From the NCBI GenBank assembly GCA_036500145.1, contig DASYCO010000033.1:1-15014 (forward strand): 15,014 bases of DNA. The letters are read 5' to 3'. The position numbers and the translations under genes are program-made. Positions 6,339 through 12,759 of this stretch are shown piece after piece (position 1 is the first letter of the stretch; every line of letters starts with the position of its first letter). The DNA is from CAMAVH01 sp036500145 (GTDB lineage Bacteria > Pseudomonadota > Alphaproteobacteria > SMXQ01). The notes below the pieces were generated by a model, which ran no database searches, was not told the origin of the DNA, and was given only the letters and a program-made list of their open reading frames with translations.

Positions 6339-7066
6339 ACCTGATGAGACGCGGAGACTTTCTCGTCATCGCCCATCGCGGCTATTCCAATAAGCATCCC
6401 GAGAACAGCCGGGAGGCTTTCGAAGCGGCAATCGCAGCCGGAGCGGACTTGATCGAGACCGACGTGCGGCTGTCGGGCGATGGCACGCTGTATTGCAACC
6501 ATGATCCCGATCTGGAACGGGTGCGCGGCACGGATCGCTGCATCGCCGAACTGACGGACGATTCGCTCGATCAGCTGAATGTGCTTCGGCTGGCCAACGT
6601 GCTGGAAATCGCGCGCGGACGCGTTGGCGTGCTGCTCGATCTGAAACTGGCTTATCGCGACTACCCGGTGCTCGTCCATGACGCCGTGAGTCTGCTGGAC
6701 ATGCAGGCATCGGCCGTTTTCGGCGTGCGTAGCGTCGCCCAGGCGCAGACTCTGCATGCCAAGGCGCCGGATGCGGCCATCCTCGGCCTTCTGCAGTCAC
6801 GCGCCGATTTTCCGGCCTTCTTCGCTGCGGGCGGCAGCATCGCCCGCCTGTGGGAAGACGAAGCAGACGAGCAGACGGTGATGGCGGCGCGCCATGGAAA
6901 TCATCCGGTCTGGATCACGGCAGGCGGCCGCAAGGAAGCTATGGCTGTGGGCGACATCGACGCGCCGCGTCTGCGCCGTTTGGTCGATCTCGAAATCGAC
7001 GGGGTGCTCGTCAACGAACCGGTTGAGGCGCTGATGCTGCGCAACGAAGGCGTCGTCGCGTTATGA
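6335..7066 (+). CDS. Glycerophosphodiester phosphodiesterase family protein
   Basis: This 243-residue protein belongs to the GDPD family, which cleaves glycerophosphodiesters to glycerol-3-phosphate and an alcohol. The TIM-barrel active-site residues are present: HRGYSNKHPENS (H14, R15, E23), ETDV (E41, D43), CNHD (H56) and LLDLK. The end NEPVEALM matches the usual closing motif. There is no signal peptide, so it should be cytosolic. An in-frame TAA at 6308 limits the start; I took ATG 6335, with GGA nine bases upstream, though ATG 6344 is possible. Its codons look less GC-biased than its neighbours (AAT, TTG, GCA, GGA and GAA are frequent in the first part). The stop overlaps that of the convergent second GDPD gene. 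The exact substrate is unknown. Confidence 0.85.
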   Translation: MNLMRRGDFLVIAHRGYSNKHPENSREAFEAAIAAGADLIETDVRLSGDGTLYCNHDPDLERVRGTDRCIAELTDDSLDQLNVLRLANVLEIARGRVGVLLDLKLAYRDYPVLVHDAVSLLDMQASAVFGVRSVAQAQTLHAKAPDAAILGLLQSRADFPAFFAAGGSIARLWEDEADEQTVMAARHGNHPVWITAGGRKEAMAVGDIDAPRLRRLVDLEIDGVLVNEPVEALMLRNEGVVAL

Positions 7067-7828
7067 CAGCATTTTCTCTTCGCAGACCCGTTTGTCGCGT
7101 TCGGCCAGGGCGAGGTCGGGCCGGTCGGTGGTGAAGGCGGTGGCGCCGAGGTCGAAGGCCGCGGCGATCAGCTCTTCGTCGTTGATGCCGAAGGCGCTGG
7201 CGCGCAGTCCCATGTCGCGGGCCTGGGCCAGCCTGTCGGCGGTCATCAGGGCGGCGGGCAGGGCGATTTCCGGCAGGGCCTTGGCCTGGACCAGGGCGAG
7301 GGCGGCGGCGTAGTCGTCCGGCTCGGCGATGACGTCCTTGCGCATCAGGGCGATGGCGCCGCGCACGCTGGCGAGCGACAGGGCCTTCTCCAGCGTGTCC
7401 CATTCGAAGGAGGTGAAGATCGTCCGGCGCAGCATGTCGGCGGCGCGCAGCTCGGCGATCACCTCGGCCTCCAGGCCGGGATAGCGGCTGCCGTCGGCGC
7501 GGCACTTGAATTCGAGGCGGAGGTCGATGCCCGTCGGCTTGATCAGGGCGATCAGCTCGTCGAGCAGCGGCAGAGGCTCGCCGTCCGTGCCCTTGACGGT
7601 GACGCTGCAAAGCTCGTCCCAGGTCTTGTCGGCGAGCGCGCCTTCGCCGTCGGTCGTGCGGTCCAGCGTCGCGTCATGGTGGACGACGAGCAGGCCGTCC
7701 TTGCTGCGATGGACATCGAATTCGATGAGATCGACGGGCAGGCGGATGGCGTTGCGAAAAGCCGTCAGGCTGTTCTCCGGCCAGAGGCCGGCGCCGCCGC
7801 GATGGGCCGCGATCAAGGGGAAAGGCAT
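7061..7828 (-). CDS. Glycerophosphodiester phosphodiesterase (UgpQ-like, cytosolic)
   Basis: This 255-residue GDPD has all core motifs: IAAHRGG (H9, R10), PENS (E18), EFDVHRSKDG (E36, D38), HHDATLDRTTDG (H51), LPLLDEL, LRLEFK and the closing TTDRPDLAL. It is closer to the E. coli UgpQ pattern than the neighbouring GDPD, which lacks the DRTTDG and LPLL segments. It should release glycerol-3-phosphate from deacylated phospholipids in the cytosol. The ATG at 7828 sits just before the first beta-strand. A longer form from a TTG at 7885 would add 19 residues that match nothing and span an inverted repeat. It has no good ribosome binding site. It lies 69 bases downstream of ghrA on the same strand and may be the last gene of the hisI-ghrA unit. 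Confidence 0.88.
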   Translation of the reverse strand: MPFPLIAAHRGGAGLWPENSLTAFRNAIRLPVDLIEFDVHRSKDGLLVVHHDATLDRTTDGEGALADKTWDELCSVTVKGTDGEPLPLLDELIALIKPTGIDLRLEFKCRADGSRYPGLEAEVIAELRAADMLRRTIFTSFEWDTLEKALSLASVRGAIALMRKDVIAEPDDYAAALALVQAKALPEIALPAALMTADRLAQARDMGLRASAFGINDEELIAAAFDLGATAFTTDRPDLALAERDKRVCEEKMLS

Positions 7829-7841
7829 ACGGAGGCAGAAC

Positions 7842-7864
7842 CTAGGACTGTTGTCTGATCCTAG
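7842..7864. repeat. Short inverted repeat before the second GDPD gene
   Basis: CTAGGA (7842-7847) and TCCTAG (7859-7864) form a perfect 6-bp inverted repeat with an 11-base spacer, 14 bases upstream of the GDPD ATG. It could be an operator or a weak hairpin between ghrA and GDPD. CTAG is rare in GC-rich bacterial DNA, which makes the pair noticeable, but nothing else supports a role. Confidence 0.3.
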
Positions 7865-7897
7865 ATAACCATTCGGCCATGACAAAACGGCGACAGA

Positions 7898-8830
7898 TCA
7901 GTAACCGGCGGCTTTGTCGACGGTATTGACCAGCGGCAGGCCGGCTCGCGCCCGGCGGATGTTGTCGAGGATGACGTCGGCGCCGTGGGCGCCAACCGTC
8001 GCCGCCGAGTTGTGCGGCGTCACGGTCACCTTGGGATGCTGCCAGAAGGGATGATCCGCCGGCAGCGGTTCGGTCCGGAAGACGTCGAGCGTCGCCCCCG
8101 CCAGCTGGCCCGAACCGAGGGCGGCGAGGAGGTCGTCCTCGACCAGTTCCTCGCCGCGCCCGGCGTTGATCAGGTAGGCCCCCTTCGGCATGGCGGCGAA
8201 GGCGCGGGCATCCAGGATGTCCCGCGTCTCGGCGGTCAGCGGCAGCAGGCAGACGACGAGCCGGCTGCGCGCCAGGAAGGCCGGCAGCCGGTCGCGGCCG
8301 GCGAAGATCTCGATGTCGCCTGCGTCGCGCGGGCTGCGCGTCCAGGCGGCGACGGGGAAGCCGAACAGGCGCAGCTTCTCGGCGGCGGCCCGCCCGAGGT
8401 TGCCGAGGCCCATGACGCCGATGCCGAAGTCCGCCGCCGAGCGGTCGAGCCGGCGCTGCCAGCGCGCCTGGCGCTGGTTGGCCTCGTAGTCGGGCTGTTG
8501 GCGGAAATGGCGCAAGGCGTGCAGCACGACATATTCGGCCATGGTGTCGCCGCGCTCTTTGTTGACGCTGCGCACGAAGGGGATGTGGGCCGGGATCGTC
8601 GGGTCGCCGAGCAGGCCGTCGAGGCCGACGGCCATGCAGGCGATGAACTTCAGGTTGGGAAACGTGGCGAAGGCGCCCGGCGGCAAGTCCGAGGCGATGA
8701 CGAACTCCACCTTCGCGGGATCGCCGCAGTCCGGCCAGAGGCGAAGCTCCGCGTCCGGCAGGGCAGCCTTCAGCACGTCGAACCAGGTCTGCACGCGCGC
8801 CTTGTTGTTCGCCTTGAGGACGATGGACAT
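7898..8830 (-). CDS. ghrA: D-2-hydroxyacid dehydrogenase, glyoxylate/hydroxypyruvate reductase A-like
   Basis: The 310-residue protein is close in length to E. coli GhrA (312) and has the layout of the NAD(P)-dependent D-2-hydroxyacid dehydrogenases. The nucleotide-binding motif GLGNLG is at 141-146. Catalytic residues are R225 in NAGRGEELVEDDLL, E254 in DVFRTEPLP and H273 in TPHNSAAT. The WTRSPRD segment after the beta-strand has basic residues that favour NADPH. The role would be reduction of glyoxylate or hydroxypyruvate in the cytosol. The ATG at 8830 lies five bases after the hisI stop, so translation is probably coupled. The frame stays open far into hisI on the same strand, but those codons are not GhrA-like. 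Specificity within the superfamily is uncertain. Confidence 0.85.
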   Translation of the reverse strand: MSIVLKANNKARVQTWFDVLKAALPDAELRLWPDCGDPAKVEFVIASDLPPGAFATFPNLKFIACMAVGLDGLLGDPTIPAHIPFVRSVNKERGDTMAEYVVLHALRHFRQQPDYEANQRQARWQRRLDRSAADFGIGVMGLGNLGRAAAEKLRLFGFPVAAWTRSPRDAGDIEIFAGRDRLPAFLARSRLVVCLLPLTAETRDILDARAFAAMPKGAYLINAGRGEELVEDDLLAALGSGQLAGATLDVFRTEPLPADHPFWQHPKVTVTPHNSAATVGAHGADVILDNIRRARAGLPLVNTVDKAAGY

Positions 8831-8835
8831 GCCTG

Positions 8836-9279
8836 TTAGTCGCCGTAGAGCTTGCCGGGATCCACTTCGACGCCGGCGATCTCGGTCAGCCCGCCCGTCA
8901 CGCGCGGGGCGCGGAAAAAGCAGTTGTGCCGCCCCGTGTGGCAGGCGACGCCGGTCTGCTCGACCAGCATCAGCACCGCGTCGCCGTCGCAGTCGAGGCG
9001 GAAGTCGACGAGCTTCTGCACCTGGCCCGAGCTTTCGCCCTTCTGCCAGAGCTTCTTGCGCGAGCGCGAATAGTAGTAGGCGTAGCCGGTGCGCAACGTC
9101 GTCTCGACCGCCTCGCGGTCCATCCAGGCGAGCATCAGCACTTCGCCGCTGTCGTGCTGCTGGGCGATGCCGGCGACGAGGCCGTTGGCGTCGAACTTCA
9201 TCTGGCCAAGGATTTCGGCGATGGCGGCGGGGCTGGCGGGCAGGGCGGGTGCGCCGGCAGGAGCTGTGGTCGTGGTCAT
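8836..9279 (-). CDS. hisI: Phosphoribosyl-AMP cyclohydrolase
   Basis: HisI opens the adenine ring of phosphoribosyl-AMP, the third step of histidine synthesis, in the cytosol. The 147 residues include MLAWMDREA, YYYSRSRKKLWQKGESSG and the metal site DCDGD...VACHTGRHNC. The zinc cysteines C97, C113 and C120 and the magnesium aspartates D96, D98 and D100 are all present, so this looks like an ordinary zinc-dependent enzyme. No HisE domain is fused. Residues 1-18 are a Thr/Ala/Pro-rich extension before the domain. I chose ATG 9279, with GGAAAG seven bases upstream; an upstream start at 9339 would begin only four bases from the Zur box. The gene stands away from other his genes and is divergent from zur across a Zur box, so zinc control is plausible. 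Confidence 0.94.
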   Translation of the reverse strand: MTTTTAPAGAPALPASPAAIAEILGQMKFDANGLVAGIAQQHDSGEVLMLAWMDREAVETTLRTGYAYYYSRSRKKLWQKGESSGQVQKLVDFRLDCDGDAVLMLVEQTGVACHTGRHNCFFRAPRVTGGLTEIAGVEVDPGKLYGD

Positions 9280-9319
9280 GGAGCGGCTTTCCGATTTGAG
9301 GCGAGCGCCGATGGTCGTC

Positions 9320-9340
9320 GTTGACAACGCGCCCGTCAAC
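9320..9340. repeat. Inverted repeat GTTGAC-N9-GTCAAC in the hisI-zur control region
   Basis: GTTGAC (9320-9325) and GTCAAC (9335-9340) form a perfect 6-bp inverted repeat. It overlaps the TTGACA -35 of the zur promoter and lies about 40 bases before hisI. It is not a Zur motif and could be the operator of a second regulator, or chance. Confidence 0.3.
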
Positions 9341-9351
9341 AGTGTTATAAT
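9321..9351 (+). promoter_or_regulatory. Candidate zur-znuCB promoter
   Basis: Perfect consensus hexamers TTGACA (9321-9326) and TATAAT (9346-9351) are separated by 19 bases, two more than the usual 17. The TATAAT falls inside the Zur palindrome, which would let Zur block RNA polymerase directly. The expected start near 9358 gives a leader of about 57 bases to the zur ATG. The long spacer may make the promoter weak, or the real -10 may be offset within the AT-rich palindrome. Confidence 0.5.
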
Positions 9352-9357
9352 ATAACA
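9343..9357. promoter_or_regulatory. Zur box
   Basis: TGTTATAATATAACA is a 15-bp palindrome, perfect around its central base. It equals the core of the E. coli Zur consensus (TGTTATA-W-TATAACA). It lies in the 135 bases between divergent hisI and zur, 57 bases before the zur ATG and 63 bases before the hisI ATG, and covers the candidate -10 of zur. The next gene encodes a Fur-family protein with all Zur zinc ligands, followed by znuC and znuB, so autoregulation by Zur is the natural reading. Control of hisI from the same box is an inference from position. Confidence 0.85.
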
Positions 9358-9414
9358 ATATAGGCGAGCGGCTTGATTTTTCTAGCCTTTAGCTACGCCT
9401 CGGAGCTCCAAGCC

Positions 9415-9915
9415 ATGGCCCAGCGTCGCCCCAGCCTGCCGCCCGCCCTGTCGCGCGGCCACGACCATCACCAATGCGTCCATGACGCGCTCGAAGCCGC
9501 CGACCAGCTCTGCGCGAGCCGCGACGTGCGCCTCACCGAGGTGCGCCGGCGCGTCCTCGAGCTGATCTGGGCATCGCATGCTCCCGTCGGCGCTTACGCC
9601 ATCATGGACCTGCTGCGCGGCGAGGGGCGCAACGCCATGCCGCCGACGGTCTACCGCGCTCTCGACTTCCTGCTCGAGCAGGGGCTGATCCATCGCATCG
9701 CCTCGCTCAACGCCTACATCGGCTGCAGCCATCCGGGCGACGCGCACGCCATGCAGTATCTCATCTGCAAGAAATGCGGCACGGTCGCGGAAATCGACGA
9801 TCCCGCCATCGACAAGGCCATCGCCGCCACCACCGAGACACTCGGCTTCGCCCTCGACAGCCAGACGGTCGAGGTCGCCGGGGTCTGCCGCGACTGCCGC
9901 GACGCCACGCGATGA
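9415..9915 (+). CDS. zur: Zinc uptake regulator Zur (Fur family)
   Basis: Zur is a dimeric zinc-dependent repressor of zinc uptake genes. The 166 residues have a winged-helix DNA-binding domain with recognition helix PPTVYRALDFLLEQG (about 76-90) and a metal-binding dimerisation domain. Ligands matching E. coli Zur are all visible: the regulatory site H93, C104, H111 and E126, and the structural site C118/C121 (CKKC) and C158/C161 (CRDC). Fur's HHDH motif is absent, which favours Zur over Fur. The N-terminus adds a His-containing GHDHHQC stretch. I chose ATG 9415, with GGAG nine bases upstream; the TTG at 9373 would add 14 residues and start close to the promoter. The stop overlaps the znuC start as ATGA. 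Confidence 0.93.
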   Translation: MAQRRPSLPPALSRGHDHHQCVHDALEAADQLCASRDVRLTEVRRRVLELIWASHAPVGAYAIMDLLRGEGRNAMPPTVYRALDFLLEQGLIHRIASLNAYIGCSHPGDAHAMQYLICKKCGTVAEIDDPAIDKAIAATTETLGFALDSQTVEVAGVCRDCRDATR

Positions 9916-10763
9916 ACGCTCCCGTGCAAGAGGCCGCGCCGCTCGTCGCGGCGCATTCGATCTGCGTCGCCTTCGCCGGACGCGAGGTGCTGCATGACGT
10001 CAGCCTCGCCGTGCGGCCCGGCCGCGTCGTCACCCTGATCGGCCCCAACGGCGCCGGCAAGTCCACCCTGGTGCGCGTGCTGCTCGGCCTGACCGCGCCG
10101 ACCCACGGCAGGGTGGAACGCCGGCCGGGCCTGCGCATCGGCTACATGCCGCAGTCGCTCGCCATCGACCGCGACCTGCCGATGACCGTGCGCCGCTTCC
10201 TGCAGCTCTCCGGCGTGCGCGACCAGACCGCCATCTTGCGCACCCTCGACGAGGTCGGCGCCGCCTACACCATCGGCCAGCCGGTGCAGGTGCTGTCGGG
10301 CGGCGAATTCCAGCGCGTGCTGCTCGCCCGCGCTTTGCTGCGCAATCCCGACCTGCTGGTGCTCGACGAGCCGGTGCGCAGCGTCGACGTGACGGGCCAG
10401 GCGGAGCTCTACGACCTGATCGGCAAGCTGCGCCAGACGCACCATTGCGGCGTGCTGATGGTGTCGCACGACCTGCATCTCGTCATGGCCTCGACCGACG
10501 AGGTGATCTGCCTCAACCAGCATGTCTGCTGCGCCGGCACGCCCGAATCGGTGAGCCGCCATCCGGAGTATTTCGCCATGTTCGGCCCGACCATCGCGCC
10601 GAGCCTGGCGGTCTACACCCATGCGCATGACCACGCCCATGACGCCGCCGGCCATCTGCTGTCGCTCGACGGCAAGCCGCTGGAAGAGCACGGGCACGAT
10701 CATGCCGATCACGACCACACTCATGAGCATGATCATTCTCGTAGGGGCCATTCCCATGGATGA
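9912..10763 (+). CDS. znuC: Zinc ABC transporter ATP-binding protein with His-rich C-terminal tail
   Basis: ZnuC powers zinc import through ZnuB at the inner membrane. The ABC motifs are complete: Walker A GPNGAGKST (44-52), Q-loop MPQS (Q81), signature LSGGE (128-132), Walker B LLVLDEP (148-154) and switch His in SHD (H186). The segment DEPVRSVDVTGQAELYDLI is typical of ZnuC. The last 48 residues (236-283) form a tail with 15 histidines in alternating HDH/HAH patterns, longer than the core domain requires. Such tails are known in zinc and nickel transporters and may buffer or sense metal; the exact role is unknown. The start overlaps zur by four bases and the end overlaps znuB by eight, so the three genes are tightly coupled. 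The 283-residue total is long because of the tail. Confidence 0.94.
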   Translation: MNAPVQEAAPLVAAHSICVAFAGREVLHDVSLAVRPGRVVTLIGPNGAGKSTLVRVLLGLTAPTHGRVERRPGLRIGYMPQSLAIDRDLPMTVRRFLQLSGVRDQTAILRTLDEVGAAYTIGQPVQVLSGGEFQRVLLARALLRNPDLLVLDEPVRSVDVTGQAELYDLIGKLRQTHHCGVLMVSHDLHLVMASTDEVICLNQHVCCAGTPESVSRHPEYFAMFGPTIAPSLAVYTHAHDHAHDAAGHLLSLDGKPLEEHGHDHADHDHTHEHDHSRRGHSHG

Positions 10764-11580
10764 TTTCCTGATCCGGGCACTTCTCGCCGGCTTTGGCGTG
10801 GCGCTGATCTGCGGCCCGCTCGGCGCCTTCGTCGTCTGGCGGCGCATGTCGTTCTTCGGCTCTACCTTGGCCCATTCGGCGCTGCTCGGCGTGGCGCTCG
10901 GCTATGCGCTGCACTTCGACATGACGCTCGGCATGTTCCTGGTGTCGGTCGTGCTGGCGGTTGCGCTCTATCTCGCCGAACGGCGCAAGTCGCTGGCGAC
11001 CGACACGCTGCTCGGCGTGCTGGCCCATGCCTCGCTCGCCGCCGGCATCGTCTTCATGGCCTTCCTCGACACCTTGCGCACCGACCTGCTGTCGCTGCTG
11101 TTTGGCGACGTGCTGTCGGTCACCATGGCCGACCTCTACTGGATCTATGGCGGCGGCGCGCTCTGCCTGATCGTGCTGATCTGGCTCTGGCGCCCTCTGC
11201 TCGCCATGACCGTGCATGAGGAGATGGCGCAGGTCGAAGGCGTCAACACGGTGCTGGCGCGCTTTCTGTTCATGCTGCTGCTGGCGGTGATCGTGTCGGT
11301 GTCGCTCAAGATCGTCGGCATCCTGCTGATCACCTCGCTGCTCGTCATCCCGGCGGCGACGGCGCGGCGGCTGTCGCGCACGCCCGAGCAGATGGCGGCC
11401 ATCGCGGCGGCCATCGGCTGCATCGCGGTGGGCGGGGGAATGGCGGAATCCTATGCCTGGGACTTGCCGTCGGGCGCCGCCATCGTGCTGACGGCGACCG
11501 CGCTGTTCGTCGCCGTGGCGCTCTGGCCGAAGCGGCGCGTCGACGCGGCGGAGGCTAGCTTGCCGCCGCGAGGCGCTTGA
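10756..11580 (+). CDS. znuB: Zinc ABC transporter permease
   Basis: ZnuB forms the membrane channel of the zinc importer. The 274-residue protein has about eight or nine hydrophobic segments, a short cytosolic N-terminus (MDDFLIRALLAG), and the family segments GPLGAFVVWRRMSFFGSTLAHSALLG near the N-terminus and IVGILLITSLLVIPAATARRLS near the C-terminus. It belongs to the ABC-3 permease family shared by zinc and manganese transporters; the adjacent zur gene and box favour zinc. I chose the ATG at 10756, preceded by TAGGGG and overlapping the end of znuC by eight bases; an earlier in-frame start would read through the His tail region in another frame. The 3' end overlaps metC on the other strand by 26 bases. 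No znuA gene follows. Confidence 0.93.
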   Translation: MDDFLIRALLAGFGVALICGPLGAFVVWRRMSFFGSTLAHSALLGVALGYALHFDMTLGMFLVSVVLAVALYLAERRKSLATDTLLGVLAHASLAAGIVFMAFLDTLRTDLLSLLFGDVLSVTMADLYWIYGGGALCLIVLIWLWRPLLAMTVHEEMAQVEGVNTVLARFLFMLLLAVIVSVSLKIVGILLITSLLVIPAATARRLSRTPEQMAAIAAAIGCIAVGGGMAESYAWDLPSGAAIVLTATALFVAVALWPKRRVDAAEASLPPRGA

Positions 11581-12754
11581 AGCCGTCGGCCAGGTCGGCG
11601 ATCAGGTCGTCGACGTCTTCCAGGCCGACATGCAGGCGCAGCAGCGGGCCTTCGGCGGCCCACGGCACCGCCGTGCGGATCGCCGTCGGGTTGACCGGAA
11701 TGATCAGGCTCTCGAAGCCGCCCCAGCTGTAGCCCATGGCGAACAGCCGCATGCCGTCGAGCATGGCGGCGAGCGCCGCCTTCGACGCGGGCTTCAGCAC
11801 GATGGAGAACAGGCCCGAGGCGCCCGTGAAGTCGCGCTTCCAGACGTCGTGGCCGGGGCATTCGGCGAAGGCGGGATGCAGAATCTTCGCCACTTCGGGG
11901 CGCGCCTTGAGCCACTCGGCGACTTTCAGCGCGCTCTTCTGGTGGCGCTCCAGCCGCACGCCGAGCGTGCGAAGCCCGCGCAGCGCGAGGTAGCAGTCGT
12001 CGGGGCCGGGGGCCGCGCCGAACATGGCGACGGTCTTGCGCACCTTCAGGAAGGTCTCCGGCGTGGTGACGACGACGCCCATCATGGCGTCGGAATGGCC
12101 GACGATGTATTTCGTCGCCGAATAGACGGACACGTCGATGCCATGGTCGAACGCCTTGTAGAAGAGCGGCGTCGCCCAGCTGTTGTCCATGATGACTGCC
12201 GCGCCGACCTTGTGGGCGGCCTCCGCGATGGCGGGGATGTCCTGCACCTCGAAGGTCAGCGAGCCCGGCGCTTCGACGACCACGGCCTTCGTGTTGGGCC
12301 GCAGCAGCGCGCTGATGCCGGCGCCGATCATCGGATCGTAGTAGGTCGTCTCGACGCCGAACTTCTTCAGGAAGTCGTTGCAGAACTTGCGCGTCGGGTC
12401 ATAGGCCGAATCAGTCACCAGCAGGTGGTCGCCGGCTTCGACGAAGGCGGCGATGGTGGCGTCGAGCGCCGCGACGCCGGAGCCGCAGGCGATGCCGCGC
12501 CGGCCCTGGCCGCCGTCCAGTTCCGCCATGGCGTCCTGCAGCGCGAAGGTCGTCGGCGTGCCGTGGCGGCCGTAGTAGACCGCGTCGAACGGCGTCTTGT
12601 TGACGGCCTCGAGCGCGGCGACGCTCGGGAAGGTGATCGTCGAGGCGTGGTAGACGGGCGGGTTGACGATGCCGTGATGCGCCGCCGAATCGCGGCCGAG
12701 CGTGGTGAGCAGAGTGTCCGGCTTGAGGGGCGTGCCGTCGGATTTGTTGGCCAT
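11555..12754 (-). CDS. metC: Cystathionine beta-lyase
   Basis: MetC is a cytosolic PLP enzyme that splits cystathionine to homocysteine, pyruvate and ammonia in methionine synthesis. It can also release H2S from cysteine. The 399-residue length is normal. Key residues are the PLP lysine in SATKYIVGHSD (K215), D190 in MDNSWATP, Y61 and R63 in YYGRHGTPT, and Y118 in DSAYDPTRKF. The EAPGSLTFEVQDIPAI segment favours beta-lyase over cystathionine gamma-synthase. The ATG at 12754 lies five bases after the sseA stop; an upstream in-frame ATG at 12796 would lie inside sseA. It is the last gene of the cysK-sseA-metC operon, and its end overlaps convergent znuB by 26 bases with no terminator between. 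A methionine or cystathionine gamma-lyase role cannot be fully excluded. Confidence 0.92.
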   Translation of the reverse strand: MANKSDGTPLKPDTLLTTLGRDSAAHHGIVNPPVYHASTITFPSVAALEAVNKTPFDAVYYGRHGTPTTFALQDAMAELDGGQGRRGIACGSGVAALDATIAAFVEAGDHLLVTDSAYDPTRKFCNDFLKKFGVETTYYDPMIGAGISALLRPNTKAVVVEAPGSLTFEVQDIPAIAEAAHKVGAAVIMDNSWATPLFYKAFDHGIDVSVYSATKYIVGHSDAMMGVVVTTPETFLKVRKTVAMFGAAPGPDDCYLALRGLRTLGVRLERHQKSALKVAEWLKARPEVAKILHPAFAECPGHDVWKRDFTGASGLFSIVLKPASKAALAAMLDGMRLFAMGYSWGGFESLIIPVNPTAIRTAVPWAAEGPLLRLHVGLEDVDDLIADLADGFKRLAAAS

Positions 12755-12759
12755 GATCT

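Noticed and set aside
8831..9358. A fusion of a hisI-region domain to the D-2-hydroxyacid dehydrogenase, because the frame is continuous to 9358.
   Set aside because: The upstream part is hisI read in the wrong frame. GhrA-like sequence begins at the ATG at 8830, and HisI motifs are intact in the other frame.
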